From positions 271,109-335,108 of the forward strand of contig CAVOVI010000010.1 in the NCBI GenBank assembly GCA_963699825.1: a stretch of 64,000 bases of DNA, read 5' to 3'. Position numbers and translations under genes: made by a program. Source of the DNA: SPDF01 sp963699825. Lineage in GTDB: Bacteria > Gemmatimonadota > Gemmatimonadetes > Gemmatimonadales > GWC2-71-9. The notes below the pieces were generated by a model. The model saw only the letters and a list, made by a program, of their open reading frames with translations. It was not told the origin of the DNA and searched no databases. This document shows positions 17,570 through 26,983 of this stretch, piece by piece (the first letter of the stretch is position 1; the number at the start of each line of letters is the position of its first letter).

Positions 17570-19015
17570 CAGTTGGCCCCTCCGGTCGTCGTGACGTAGC
17601 CAAGCTCGAAGTCGGTCCGCCATTGTTGCGGCGGGATCGTCACGGTCGTACAGCATCGCGCCATCGACCCAGACCTTCTCGGCGTGGGTATAGATGCTGA
17701 ACGGATTCCCCGACCAGAGGACGACGTCGGCGTTCTTCCCGACCTCGATCGAGCCGATCCGATCGTCGAGTCCCAGCGCCCACGCTGGATTGATGGTCAT
17801 CCACTCGACGGCGTGATCCTCGGAGATATCGAGTCCGGCGGCCCGTCCCGCGGCCAGCGCCTTGGCGGTCTCCTGGTTGAGCCGCTGCGCAAAGGACTCG
17901 TCGTCGGAGTGGGTGATCGCCCGGGCGCCGGCGTGATCCACCAGCGCGATGTTGGCCGGGATGCCGTCGAGCGCTTCCATCTTGAACCCGCCCCAATCGG
18001 CCCAGAGCGACCCGGCGATGCCTTCCGCGGCGAGGACGTCGGCGATCTTGTACGCCTCCACGCCGTGGTGGAAGGACCGAATGGAGTATCCGAACTCCTT
18101 GGCGATGTCGATCATCTGCATCATCTCGTCGGCACGGTAGCAGTGGTTCTGCACCAGGATATTGCCGCGCAGCACCTCTGTGAGGGTCTCCAGGGCCAGG
18201 TCGCGCTTCGGCGGCGTCTTCTCGGTGGGTTCCGCCCAGTACTCGTCCCACGACCGACGATACGCTTCGGCATCGATCCACCCCTGCCGATATCCCGCCA
18301 CGTTCCCCATCCGGGTTTGGGGACCGCCTCGGCTCGCCGTAGACTCGCTTGGGATTCTCTCCGCAGGCCATCTTCAGGCCATACTTGGCGCCGGGAAACT
18401 TCATGCCCTGCACACTGCGGGACGGCACCACCTTGAGCGTCACGCCACGACCACCGAAGAGATTGGCGGACCCTGGGCAGGACCTGGAGGGTGGTGACGC
18501 CGCCCGCCAGGACGCGTGGGAATTGCGGGTCCTGCGGCCAGACCGAGTGTTCCGCCCAGACATACGCGGTGTTCGGCTTGACGGCTTCATTGCCGTCGCT
18601 GTGGCGACTCGACCCCCGGTGCGGAATACACGCCGAGATGGGAGTGCGTGTCGATGATGCCGGGGGTGACGAACTTGCCGGTGCCGTCGACGACCACGGC
18701 ATCGGCCGGTGCCGCTACCCGCGCTCCCACGGCCGCGATCTTCCCCTCCTTCAGCAGCACCGCCCCGCCGACGATCCGGGGGCCGGCCGCGGTCAGGATG
18801 GTGACGTTGGTGATGAGCGTCGGGCGGGACGGGAACGGCGTGTAGGTGCTTGGAAAGGGGTCGGCGTTGGGGAGCGAGGCCCCGCCGGGACCCGGAGGGC
18901 TCTTCGGCATGCTGTCACGCCGGGCGCTGTCGGCCTTGGCCCTGGTTTGCTGCGCGGTTGCGGTGACGGGCAGGGCGAGCGAAAGCGCGAGTAGAGCAGC
19001 GAGCGGGCGAATCAC
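17569..19015 (-). pseudogene. secreted imidazolonepropionase-like amidohydrolase, first of a pair (frameshifted)
   Basis: GTG 19015 is preceded by GAGGA and begins a signal peptide (ALLALSLALPVTATAQQ). TLITNVTILTAAGPRI and FVTPGIIDTHSHLG (metal-binding HxH) follow. Breaks near 18.60, 18.47, 18.31 and 17.62 kb each fit a one-base gain. The central frame contains VEAYKIADVLA and ITHSDDESFAQRLNQE, and the metal-site histidine HHGVE. Near the end are WALGLDDRIGSIEVGKNADVVLWSGNPFSIYTHAEKVWVDG (in pieces) and the usual QQWRTDFELGY tail. Periplasmic or secreted hydrolase of unknown substrate, co-translated with the next gene. Confidence 0.75.
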
Positions 19016-19141
19016 GTGGTGATCCTCGACCGTCTGGAGGGGCAGGGGGCAGTGAGCGGGGTCGACACGCAACTTAGGGCGGTCCGGCGCCATCGGCCAG
19101 AGGCTTCTGCCCCTTCCCTGACTCTTCTCTGGAACTTCTGC

Positions 19142-19170
19142 TTGACGGATCGCGCACAATCTGGAATAGT
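19142..19170 (+). promoter_or_regulatory. sigma-70-type promoter for the ScyD/E-like gene
   Basis: TTGACG at 19142-19147, a 17-base spacer and AATAGT at 19165-19170 (4 of 6). Transcription would begin near 19177, 35 bases before the ATG. The same TTGACG-N17 pattern occurs ahead of aroF. Confidence 0.55.
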
Positions 19171-19211
19171 GTGGACCGATCGAATTTCCCCCACGTATTG
19201 CGGAGGCCGCT

Positions 19212-20327
19212 ATGGCTCGACGAGTCCTGCTGATTGTCCCCACCCTGTTGCTCCTTGGATGTGCCGACGGTCAGCCGACCTCCCCTGGCGCTCTGTCGTC
19301 ACCGGAGGTCGTGCGGGCCACTCCGGGCCTCCTGGTTGGCTCAACGACGGTGCTCCTCACCGGACTCGACGCCCCGAAGGGGATCGCGTTCGGGCCGCAG
19401 GGCGCCCTGTACGTTGTGGAATCGGGGAATACCTCGATCAACGGGCCATGCATCGTTGAACCGCGAGGTGAGAAGTGTTACAGCGGCACCGGAGCCGTCA
19501 CCCGGTACTGGAAGGGCCGCCAGGAGCGAGTGGCTTCGGGCCTGCCGTCGGTGTACGTCGCCGCCGTGAACGACATCATCGGACCGGCCGACATCGGCTT
19601 CCTGGGGGTGGGTGACGCGATCGTGAGCATCGGTTGGGGTGGCCCGCCGGCTGGGCGGGCGTTGCTAGGCGCCTACGGAACCGGTTTTGGCGGCCTCATC
19701 AAGCTGGCACCGAGCGGACACTGGAAGGTCGTGGCCGATATCTCCGCTGTCGAGGATGCCGAGAATCCGGCTGGCGGGCCAGTGGACTCCAACCCCTACG
19801 GGCTCCTAAACGAGGCGGGCGCTCGATTCGTGGCCGATGCCGGCGGGAACTCGCTCATCCAGGTCATGGCCAACGGCGCCACCAACGCAGTCGCGACCTT
19901 CCCGTCATTGCCCGCGCCGCCGCCATTCAGTCAGTCAGAAGCAGTCCCGACCGAGGTACAACGCGGGCCCGATGGTGCGCTCTACGTCAGTACCCTGAGT
20001 GGCGTGCCGTTCCTGTCTGGCAACGCAAGGATCTACCGGGTCGTTCCGGGTCAGGCCCCGACCGTGTACGTCGACGGCTTCAAGACGATCACGGATTTTG
20101 CGTTTGCCCCGGATGGCGGGCTCTATGTCGTCGAGTATGCCTCGGCGCCGGTCTTCTTCGGCGGGCCGGGGAAGCTGACCTACGTGGCACCTGATGGGGC
20201 CCGGACGGTTCTCAAGTCGGACCTGACGTTCCCGACTGCCGTCGCGGTCGGTCCGGACGGCGCGATCTACGTGTCCAACAAGGGGAACATGGCCGGTGTA
20301 GGGGAGGTGCTCAGGATCGTGCCCTGA
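19212..20327 (+). CDS. ScyD/ScyE-family lipoprotein (beta-propeller, NHL-like)
   Basis: 371 residues. Lipobox LLLGC gives a lipidated Cys17, so it is probably outer-membrane or periplasmic. The body has repeated propeller blades (LDAPKGIAFGPQGALYVVESG, RGPDGALYVSTLSG, ITDFAFAPDGGLYVVEY and VAVGPDGAIYVSNKG), characteristic of the family first named from cyanobacterial scytonemin clusters. In other bacteria the role is unknown. ATG 19212 follows GGAGG with 6-base spacing. It is convergent with a cytochrome gene and has its own promoter. Confidence 0.85.
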   Translation: MARRVLLIVPTLLLLGCADGQPTSPGALSSPEVVRATPGLLVGSTTVLLTGLDAPKGIAFGPQGALYVVESGNTSINGPCIVEPRGEKCYSGTGAVTRYWKGRQERVASGLPSVYVAAVNDIIGPADIGFLGVGDAIVSIGWGGPPAGRALLGAYGTGFGGLIKLAPSGHWKVVADISAVEDAENPAGGPVDSNPYGLLNEAGARFVADAGGNSLIQVMANGATNAVATFPSLPAPPPFSQSEAVPTEVQRGPDGALYVSTLSGVPFLSGNARIYRVVPGQAPTVYVDGFKTITDFAFAPDGGLYVVEYASAPVFFGGPGKLTYVAPDGARTVLKSDLTFPTAVAVGPDGAIYVSNKGNMAGVGEVLRIVP

Positions 20328-20336
20328 GGCCGTGAC

Positions 20337-20359
20337 GCGGGCGCGCTCAGGGCGCCCGC
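20337..20359. terminator. GC-rich hairpin between convergent genes
   Basis: GCGGGCGC (20337-20344) pairs perfectly with GCGCCCGC (20352-20359) around a 7-base loop. It lies 10 bases after the ScyD/E-like stop and includes the end of the convergent cytochrome gene. No T-tract on either side, so its terminator role is only suggested. Confidence 0.4.
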
Positions 20360-21114
20360 TGGATCTCCCGGAGCCGTCCCCGTGCCTCCTCGTTCGAGGA
20401 GTCACGGGCGATGGCCTCCCGATACGCGGTAACCGCCGCCGTTGTATCACCACTCATCAAGAGGACGTTGCCCCGAAAGACGTACATCCCCGACGACCCG
20501 GGGTACATCTGCTCGTTCAGGTCCAGCAGCGCCAGCGCGTCGCTGTAGTGCCGCTCCCGCGCCACCCGGAACGCGGCGATGTTGAGCGTCCGCTCTCCGA
20601 AGTCGTAGGCGTCCTCTCCATAGTACTTGTCCCGCAGCTCGGTGTAGACCCTTGCCCCGGAGTCCGCGCCGCCGGCCACGGTGGCCTCGATGAGGATTGT
20701 GCTCAGGGGAATGGGGCGCTCGACACCGCGGTGACAGGTGCGACACGTGACTTCCACATGCGGGGTATCGTGCCCGCGTGCATGGTCGTGTGGGAGAGTG
20801 TCCAGCCGCCGATTCACCTCCTCGACCATCAGCATCATCTGGCGGGCCGTCCGCTTCGTCGCCTTCTCGTCACTGGCAAAGTCAAATGTGGCGAGCGGCT
20901 GGCCTTCCTCGCCAACGTGGCAGAACGGGCACCGGACGCCGAGCGCGAAGGTGATGTTCCGCATCTGCCCGACGACTTGCATGACCGGCGTGTCCCGGGG
21001 GATGACCTTCGTGTTGATCAGGGAATCGGGTGGCCACTTGCCGGGGGCTTGGGCCGCCAGGGGAACGGCCATCCATCCTGTCAGTGCGATGAGGGAGGCC
21101 AGGAGCAATTGCAT
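20347..21114 (-). CDS. secreted c-type cytochrome, photosynthetic-reaction-centre-subunit-like, two heme motifs
   Basis: 255 residues from ATG 21114, chosen because AAGGA lies 7 bases upstream and the first 21 residues form a signal peptide ending LAAQA. Two heme-binding motifs are visible, CPFCH (Cys62, Cys65) and CRTCH (Cys124, Cys127), with the LINTKVIP and MRNITFALGVRCPFCH context of cytochromes related to the PufC family. The C-terminal 90 residues resemble TPR units (LALLDLNEQMYPGSSGMYVFRG). Likely a periplasmic electron-transfer protein; no reaction-centre genes occur here, so phototrophy is not implied. Confidence 0.78.
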   Translation of the reverse strand: MQLLLASLIALTGWMAVPLAAQAPGKWPPDSLINTKVIPRDTPVMQVVGQMRNITFALGVRCPFCHVGEEGQPLATFDFASDEKATKRTARQMMLMVEEVNRRLDTLPHDHARGHDTPHVEVTCRTCHRGVERPIPLSTILIEATVAGGADSGARVYTELRDKYYGEDAYDFGERTLNIAAFRVARERHYSDALALLDLNEQMYPGSSGMYVFRGNVLLMSGDTTAAVTAYREAIARDSSNEEARGRLREIQRAP

Positions 21115-21282
21115 GGCGGATCCTTCGTGTGGGGACAAGACGGGGCCGCGACGGGCGCTTGTATCCATACGAGCGAGATCCCCGGATGGGTTCCGTCTAT
21201 CCGGGGAGGCGGATCAAGTGCGTAAATGCCATGGCGCGCGCCGAGCCCGGCCCACTGAGGGCAGGACCCGGCGCCCCGCCGC

Positions 21283-21843
21283 TCAGAACCAGGTGAACCC
21301 AAGTCCGAACTGAAAGAGGTGAACCTTGGCGTCGACGCCAATATCGCTGCCGGCGTAAGAGTAGGTGCCGCCGAACTGATTCATGTAGTTGATGTACGGT
21401 GTCAGGGCGAAGTTCCTGGCCAATCGGAGATCGTATCCCGCGCCGATCGATCCGGCGAACCCGCCGGTGGAGAAGTCGGACTCGACCGTGGCGTAGGAAT
21501 ATCCGAGACCGCCCTTCAGATACAGCCCCTGTTCAACCATCGGATACCACTGTACGGACGCCCATGATGGCGCCGAGGGTCGGCGCGTGTAGGAGTCGGC
21601 GCTGCCGCTGACCCATCCGTTGCTCTCGGCGGCCAGGAAGACGGACCGGGTCGAGGTACCCACCGAGCCTGAGGTAGCCGGACAGCTCGGTGCTGGCCAA
21701 CTCGTCGCACCCATCGCAGAAGGCGGCGCTGCCGGCGCCGAAGCCGACGCTGATGCCGAACCCCTCCCGGGTCTGAGGGTGCTGGGCGCGGCGAGGGCCG
21801 GCATCAGGAGGGCGAGGGCGAGGATGCCGGAGATCCGGTTCAT
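21283..21843 (-). pseudogene. outer-membrane beta-barrel protein (frameshifted)
   Basis: ATG 21843 follows GGAGG with 5-base spacing and opens a signal peptide (MNRISGILALALLMPALA). The frame shifts near 21.77 kb into EGFGISVGFGAGSAAF and back near 21.66 kb to SVFLAAESNGWVSG. The C-terminal two-thirds has alternating strands (LYLKGGLGYSYATVE, SIGAGYDLRLARNFALTPYIN) and ends FQFGLGFTWF, the aromatic terminal residue needed for barrel assembly. Small porin or adhesin-type barrel; ligand unknown. Confidence 0.65.
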
Positions 21844-21925
21844 GGTGAGCCTCCGGGAGTGGGTGGGACGGCGGGTTGCCGCTCGCGCGGACACTCGCGG
21901 GGTCCCGTCAAGCGGGCATAAGCGG

Positions 21926-24224
21926 CTAGAACTCCACATTCACCCCGATCGTCGGCAGCACCCCGAGCCCCTCGTTGAACTCCTCCTGCTGGGTCCGCTC
22001 GTTCCAGTAGGTGCCGGTCACGTTGGCCCGGCCGAACAGGTTCTGGATGTCGAGGTACACGTCCAGCTGCACCGACTGGAACGACCAGCGCCGGTCGACC
22101 CGGATGTCGAACGCCGAAAAGGTCGGCAGCCGTTCCTGATTGTAGTAGGTGAAGTCGCGCTCCCCTTGGAGCGCTCCGCTCGACGCGAAGGGAGTGTAGG
22201 GGAGGCCAGTCGAGACGCGGTACTTGCCGCTCACTTCCCACCTGGGATTGAACCGCCATCCCGCCAGGAAATTGCCGATGAACCGGGTCTCGAAACCACC
22301 GGTGTAGTACACGCTGTCCAGGCCGGCGAACTCCGACCGGTTGGCGGTCAGCGACACGAGTCCGTAGAGCGGTACCGTGCTGAACTTCTTCTGCAGCTGC
22401 AATTCCACGCCGTAGCTCCGTCCGGTCCCAACGCTGGAGAGCGGTTCGAGCCCCGACGGGATGTCCGAGGTTACATCATCGAAGCCGGCGGGTTGGAGCA
22501 CCGCCTCGCGGACGATAGAGCCGGGCCGCATAGTCGGAGTATTTCTTGTAGTAGACCTCCACCTGTCCCTTCAGGTCGGGCCGGAAGAGTCGCTCGTAGC
22601 CGATGACGGCCGTGTTCGCCCGGATCGGTTTCAGGCGGTCCACGTTCCCGGGGTCGCCGGCCAGCCAGATGAACTGCGGGGCCTGGTAGTACTGCCCCAG
22701 GCTCAGGTTGAGTGAGCCGGAGAGCCCGATCGGAATGTTGGCCCCGATACGCGGCGCCACCCGAAAGGCGTCGATGAACTCGTACCAGTCTCCCCGGAGC
22801 CCCGCGGTCAGCCTGACGTTGCCGACGAAAAGTGACGCCTGCGCGTAGGTCGCGTTCCGGAGGGCCGTGAAGGTGGTGTCCACGGCGAGCGGCTGTGGCT
22901 GATTGAGGCTGTCGGTCCGGTATTCGCCGGCGAGGAGCACGTCATAGTCGAGCTGATTCGCGATACGCAGCGTGTTGCCGAAGGTGACCTGCACCCGTGG
23001 CGAGAACTGCCAGGCCAGTTCGGTCTTCAGGCTGTTGTCGCCTTCCTCCGACCGATTGAGGTAAACCGGCGCGAGCAGGGTGTCGTACTGGCTGGTGGAA
23101 AAGCGTGTCCAGGTGCGGCCAAGTGTCGCGGTCAGGAGCCCTTTCGGGAACGAATAGTTCCAGGTCAGGCCGGTGAAGTAGCTCTTCTGGTCTGGGGCCG
23201 CGATGCGGCTGTTGTCGAGGCGGTCGTCTGCGGTCTCCTCGTTCAGGATGATGTTGTCCAGCGCCCCGACCGCGATGAGTGACAGGGAACTCCGCGTGCC
23301 GATCCGCTGGGTCAGCTTGATTTGGGCGTCCCAGTATTCGGGAATGAAGGCGAAGTCCGCGGCGCGGAACACCAGGTCGAGGTAGCTCCGCCGCACGCTG
23401 GCGAGGAAGGTGCCGTTCTTCCCCATCGGCCCTTCGCCGATGATGCCGAAGCCTGTCGCGGAGAGATTCACCTCGCCGGCGAGACGCTCGCTGTTGCCTT
23501 CGCGCAGCGAGAAGCTCGCGAGTGACGCGGTCCGGTCGCCGTACTGGACGCCGAAGCCTCCCGCCGAAAAGCTGGCCTCGCGAATGAAATCGATGTTGAG
23601 AATCGTGAGCGGACCGCCGGTGGACCCCTGGTTCCCGAAGTGGTTGATGTTGGGGACCTCGAGGCCATCCACCAGGAACAGATTCTCGTACGGCGCGCCG
23701 CCCCGCACGGCCAGGTCGTTCCGCCCGCCGGTCGTGACCGCGACCCCGGGGAAGAGGGCGACAGCCCGGACGACATCCTCCTGCACTCCCGGCGCCCGGC
23801 GCACATCCTCGGCGCTCAGGCTCCCGCTGCTGGTGGCCGACTCAATGTCCGGCTGGAATTCGGGGGCGTCCACCACGATCTCGGTGACCTCGACCACCCG
23901 GGGAGAGAGCCGAAGCTCCAGTTCGAGCGGCTTGCCGCTGCCGACCAGGATGTCGGTGAGCACGACCGGCTCGAAACCGATGGCGGTGGCCCGCACCCGC
24001 CGAACGCCGACCGGCACACTGTCGAGCAGGTACCGCCCAAGCGTTCCGGAGATGACCGCCTGACCAGTGCCCAGGACCTCGACCCGCGCACCCTCGATCC
24101 CGGCGCCGTTGGCGGTACTGACGACCCTCCCGACGATGGAGCCGGATGGGGTGCGGGATGCCTGCTGGGCGGGAAGGAGGCTGGGGAATGCGGCGAGCAG
24201 CAGGACGAGGAAGAGGCGATGCAT
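21926..24224 (-). CDS. TonB-dependent receptor with carboxypeptidase-like regulatory domain (one frameshift)
   Basis: About 765 residues. From ATG 24224 (ATG 24233 also possible) there is a signal peptide, then a CarboxypepD_reg fold (SGSIVGRVVSTANGAGIEGA, near 20-100), a plug (RRAPGVQEDVVRAVALFPGV, AVRGGAPYENLFLVDGLEVPN) and a 22-strand-type barrel ending NVEF. The frame changes near 22.53 kb (YAA to SIVREAVLQPAG) by one apparent extra base. Imports an unknown substrate across the outer membrane. It is followed by a barrel protein and preceded by an ABC-2 exporter. Confidence 0.82.
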
Positions 24225-24293
24225 CGTTTCCATACCCCGTGAGAGGGAGCGTGGTTCCCCGCCGTCGGTGTGCATGGTCAGCGTACGGCGGAC

Positions 24294-25871
24294 CTACCGC
24301 TCACGCAGCAGGTCCGAGCGATGTTTGCCTGCGGCCAGGCCAAACAGCAGCACGGTCGCCACCAGGTAGCCGACTCGGGTTGATCCGGTGGCCACGCCAT
24401 TCCATCCAGCGAAGTCGAGTCCCGGTGCCTGTGCGCCGTTGAGCACCAGGTAGAGGAAGAGGAGAAACACTCCCATGAACGCCTTCGGTGTGCGCGAAAG
24501 GAACCCGAGCGCAGTCGCGAGCGCGGCCATGAACCCGGCGGCGATGAGGAGCGAGAGCGCGGCGGCGGGGGAGCTGAACGCGATGCGAAGTGCCGGCGGG
24601 ACGCAGAACAACAGCGCGAGCAGCGTCGCCGCCCCCATCTTGATCCAGGCGTAGCCCGGCCGCATGCGCGGCATGCTGAAGAGCATCCCGAGCGTGCCCG
24701 CGGCCCGGTCGCGCGTGGAGAGGTCCGCCAGCGCAATGGCAAGGATGACCGCGACCGCCAGGGGCAAGGTATGGCGCACGGTGGCCTCGGAGCCGATGAG
24801 CGTCGTCGCCAGCACGCCGAGCCACGCCACAGCGATCAGCGGTGACTGGCCGAGCGTCATGACCGTCTCCGCGAGGACCGGCCTGAGGACGGCGGGCGCG
24901 GTGGGTACCAGGGAGGCGCCCGCCGTGCGAGACAGGGCGGGTCAGTGGCTTGAGCGCCTGGGAGATGCGGGGGATCCAACGCCCGCCCGAGCCCTGGTCG
25001 CGGCCCCGCACCTTGGCCGGGTCGAACCGGTGAAACGAGAGCCGGGCCACCAGCAGCACGGGGATCGCGAGCGACGCCGTCACGAGCCGGGGGATCAGCA
25101 ATCCTGGCGCGAGGGAGAGCGGCGGAAGCAGCCAGGGATTGATGCTCGGGTCGAACGGCGTCATGCCGATGGAGAGGTTCGTGGCGCCGGTGGCTCCGTT
25201 GACCTGCCGGAGCACGAAGCCGATGCCCAGGATGTCGAGGAACTGGCCCGGTGCCGCCCTGCGCGCCGATGGCCCCGAGTGCCAGCAAGAATGTCCAGAG
25301 GAAGAAGTACCCCACGTCGCCGAGGCGGCCGGCGAGCAGCGGGACGCACTCGAAGCAGAGGGCCAGCGCCGCGACGACGAGCACAGCCGGGCCGAGGATG
25401 ATCAGGTAGGTGAGGAGGTACGTGAACGGCTCCAGTGCCCCCTCACCGCGGAGCAGGTGCATCGCCATCACGTTCAGCAGGTAGAAGAGGCCTACCATGC
25501 CGAGGTAGGCGGCGCCGCCCGAGCCATTTGCCCGATGCAGGAAGCGGCCGGAGCTGACCGGCGTCGCCGCGATGATGCCGCCGGTTCGCGCCAGCAGGTC
25601 GCGTCGGAGGGTGTTGCTGGTCAGGTAGAATCCCACGAAGGTGAGCAGGAACCCGGCGAGCGCAGCGGTCGTGGTCGCGATGACCTGCGAGGTGTAGAGC
25701 GCCCGCGCACCGTTCGACGACCATCAGCGCGCGGCCGGTCGCGGGGTCCGGGATCAGCATGTACGCCATGCCGGAGAGCGCGACGACCAGCCAGAGCGTT
25801 GCAGGGCGGCGAAGCCGCAGCCTCAGGTCGGTGAGGACGATCGAGCCGATCTGGCCCAGTGCCGAGGACAC
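24294..25871 (-). pseudogene. ABC-2 type membrane permease (frameshifted)
   Basis: Starts at GTG 25871, four bases after the ATPase stop. Frames break near 25.71, 25.26 and 24.93 kb, each like a one-base gain. The joined protein (~520 residues) has about 12 hydrophobic helices, e.g. YLGMVGLFYLLNVMAMHLL, LIILGPAVLVVAALALCFE, IAVAWLGVLATTLIGSE and FMGVFLLFLYLVLNG, with a large middle loop. With the adjacent ATPase it forms an exporter of unknown cargo. Confidence 0.7.
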
Positions 25872-25875
25872 GCGC

Positions 25876-26734
25876 CTACGCCCCCGCCTGCATCAGGTGC
25901 ACGAAGGCGTCCTCGAGGTCGGGCTCCACGGTGCGGGCCGCCGGAAAGGGTTGTGTGCCCGCCACGACGCGCGCATGGACGCCGTCCGCCTGCCGGACGG
26001 CGCGCGTCACCTTCAGTCGCCCCTTCGCCTGCTCGTACTCGCCGGACGAGACGACCGCCTCCCAGACCCGCCCGCGCGCCGATTGCAGCAGCACCTCCGG
26101 CGCGGCGCATGTGACCAGTCGCCCCTCTCGCATCACGGCGATGGTGTCGGCCAGCGATTCGACGTCGGAGACGATATGGGTGGAGAGGAGGACGAGCTTT
26201 CCCTGGCCGAGGTCGGTGAGCAGGTGCCGGAACCGAACCCGTTCCTCCGGGTCGAGGCCGGCCGTCGGCTCGTCCACGATCAGGAGGGCAGGGTCGTTGA
26301 GGAGCGCCTGCGCGATGCCGAGCCGCTGCCGCATGCCACCGGAGAAGGTGGCGGCAGGGCGATGGGCGACCGCATGCAGGTTGACCGTCTCCAGGAGCTC
26401 GTCGATGCGGCTCCGGGAACTCACCCCTTTGAGGCCGGCGAAATAGCTCAGGAATTCGAAGGCGGTGAGATTGTCGTAGACCCCGAAGTCCTGCGGCAGG
26501 TACCCGAGCTGGCGACGGAGCGCCTCCGGCTCCTTGACGATGTCCACCCCCTGGAACGTCGATCTGTCCGTCCGTCGGCCGGGTGATGGTGGCGACCATC
26601 TGCATCAGCGTCGTCTTCCCGGCACCGTTCGGGCCGAGGAGGCCGACCACGCCCGACTTGAGGTCGAGCGAGACGTCGTTGACGGCGGTGACGCCGCCCG
26701 GGAAGCGCTTGGTGACGCGGGTGAGTGTGAGCAT
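25876..26734 (-). CDS. ABC transporter ATP-binding protein (one frameshift)
   Basis: Starts at ATG 26734. Walker A GPNGAGKTT (near residue 36), Q-loop YLPQ, signature FSGGMRQR (Phe in place of the common Leu), Walker B LLIVDEPTAGLD and switch His in STHIVSD are all readable. The frame shifts near 26.55 kb by one apparent extra base, between DGQID and DIVKEPEALRRQLG. The C-terminal ~90 residues after the switch match the DrrA-like exporters. Partner of the downstream permease. Confidence 0.85.
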
Positions 26735-26781
26735 GGGGTAAAGCTAACGGAAACGCGCGCCCCCAGATACGGGAAGCGTGC

Positions 26782-26810
26782 TTGACGCCCCGGGGCTCCC
26801 GGGAGATACT
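26782..26810 (+). promoter_or_regulatory. promoter of the aroF-trpE-trpG operon
   Basis: TTGACG at 26782-26787, 17-base spacer, GATACT at 26805-26810 (4 of 6). The expected start of transcription falls at or within a few bases of ATG 26817, so the leader peptide would be on a leaderless message. A leaderless trpL is known from Sinorhizobium meliloti. Confidence 0.6.
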
Positions 26811-26816
26811 TCGCCC

Positions 26817-26876
26817 ATGATGACGATCGCTCAGATCACCCCGACTCGCTGGCCCTGGCGCGGAACCCCGCGGTAG
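26817..26876 (+). CDS. trpL: trp leader peptide
   Basis: A 19-codon ORF, MMTIAQITPTRWPWRGTPR, ending TAG 26874-26876. It has two Trp codons (12 and 14) in the motif WPW, far above chance for so short a peptide. It sits directly after the promoter and before a strong terminator, 107 bases ahead of aroF. A GGGAG at 26801-26805 is too far for ideal ribosome binding, consistent with a leaderless transcript. It acts in cis: ribosome stalling at the Trp codons when charged tRNA-Trp is scarce would set the RNA fold downstream. Too short for standard gene calling. Confidence 0.72.
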   Translation: MMTIAQITPTRWPWRGTPR

Positions 26877-26929
26877 GCTGGCATGCGTACGGTGACCTGA
26901 GTCCTGAGGATTCTTCGCCCGACCATCCG

Positions 26930-26956
26930 GCCCGCCGCTCCCACGGCGGGCTTTGT
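26930..26956 (+). terminator. attenuator terminator of the trp leader
   Basis: GCCCGCCG (26930-26937), loop CTCCCA, CGGCGGGC (26944-26951), then TTTGT: an 8-bp all-GC stem with a short T-run. The competing antiterminator would be GCGGTAGGC (26870-26878, overlapping the leader stop codon) pairing with GCCCGCCGC (26930-26938), with one G-U and one mismatch. A small hairpin at 26859-26872 (CGCGG/CCGCG) directly follows the Trp codons. A ribosome at the stop would block 26870-26878 and favour termination; a ribosome stalled on the Trp codons would leave it free. Confidence 0.7.
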
Positions 26957-26983
26957 GTATCTGACTCCTGACGGAAGCACCTG

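Noticed and set aside
20347..21114. Evidence for phototrophy from the reaction-centre-like cytochrome
   Set aside because: The same cytochrome fold is widespread without photosystems, and no puf, bch or crt gene is in the window.
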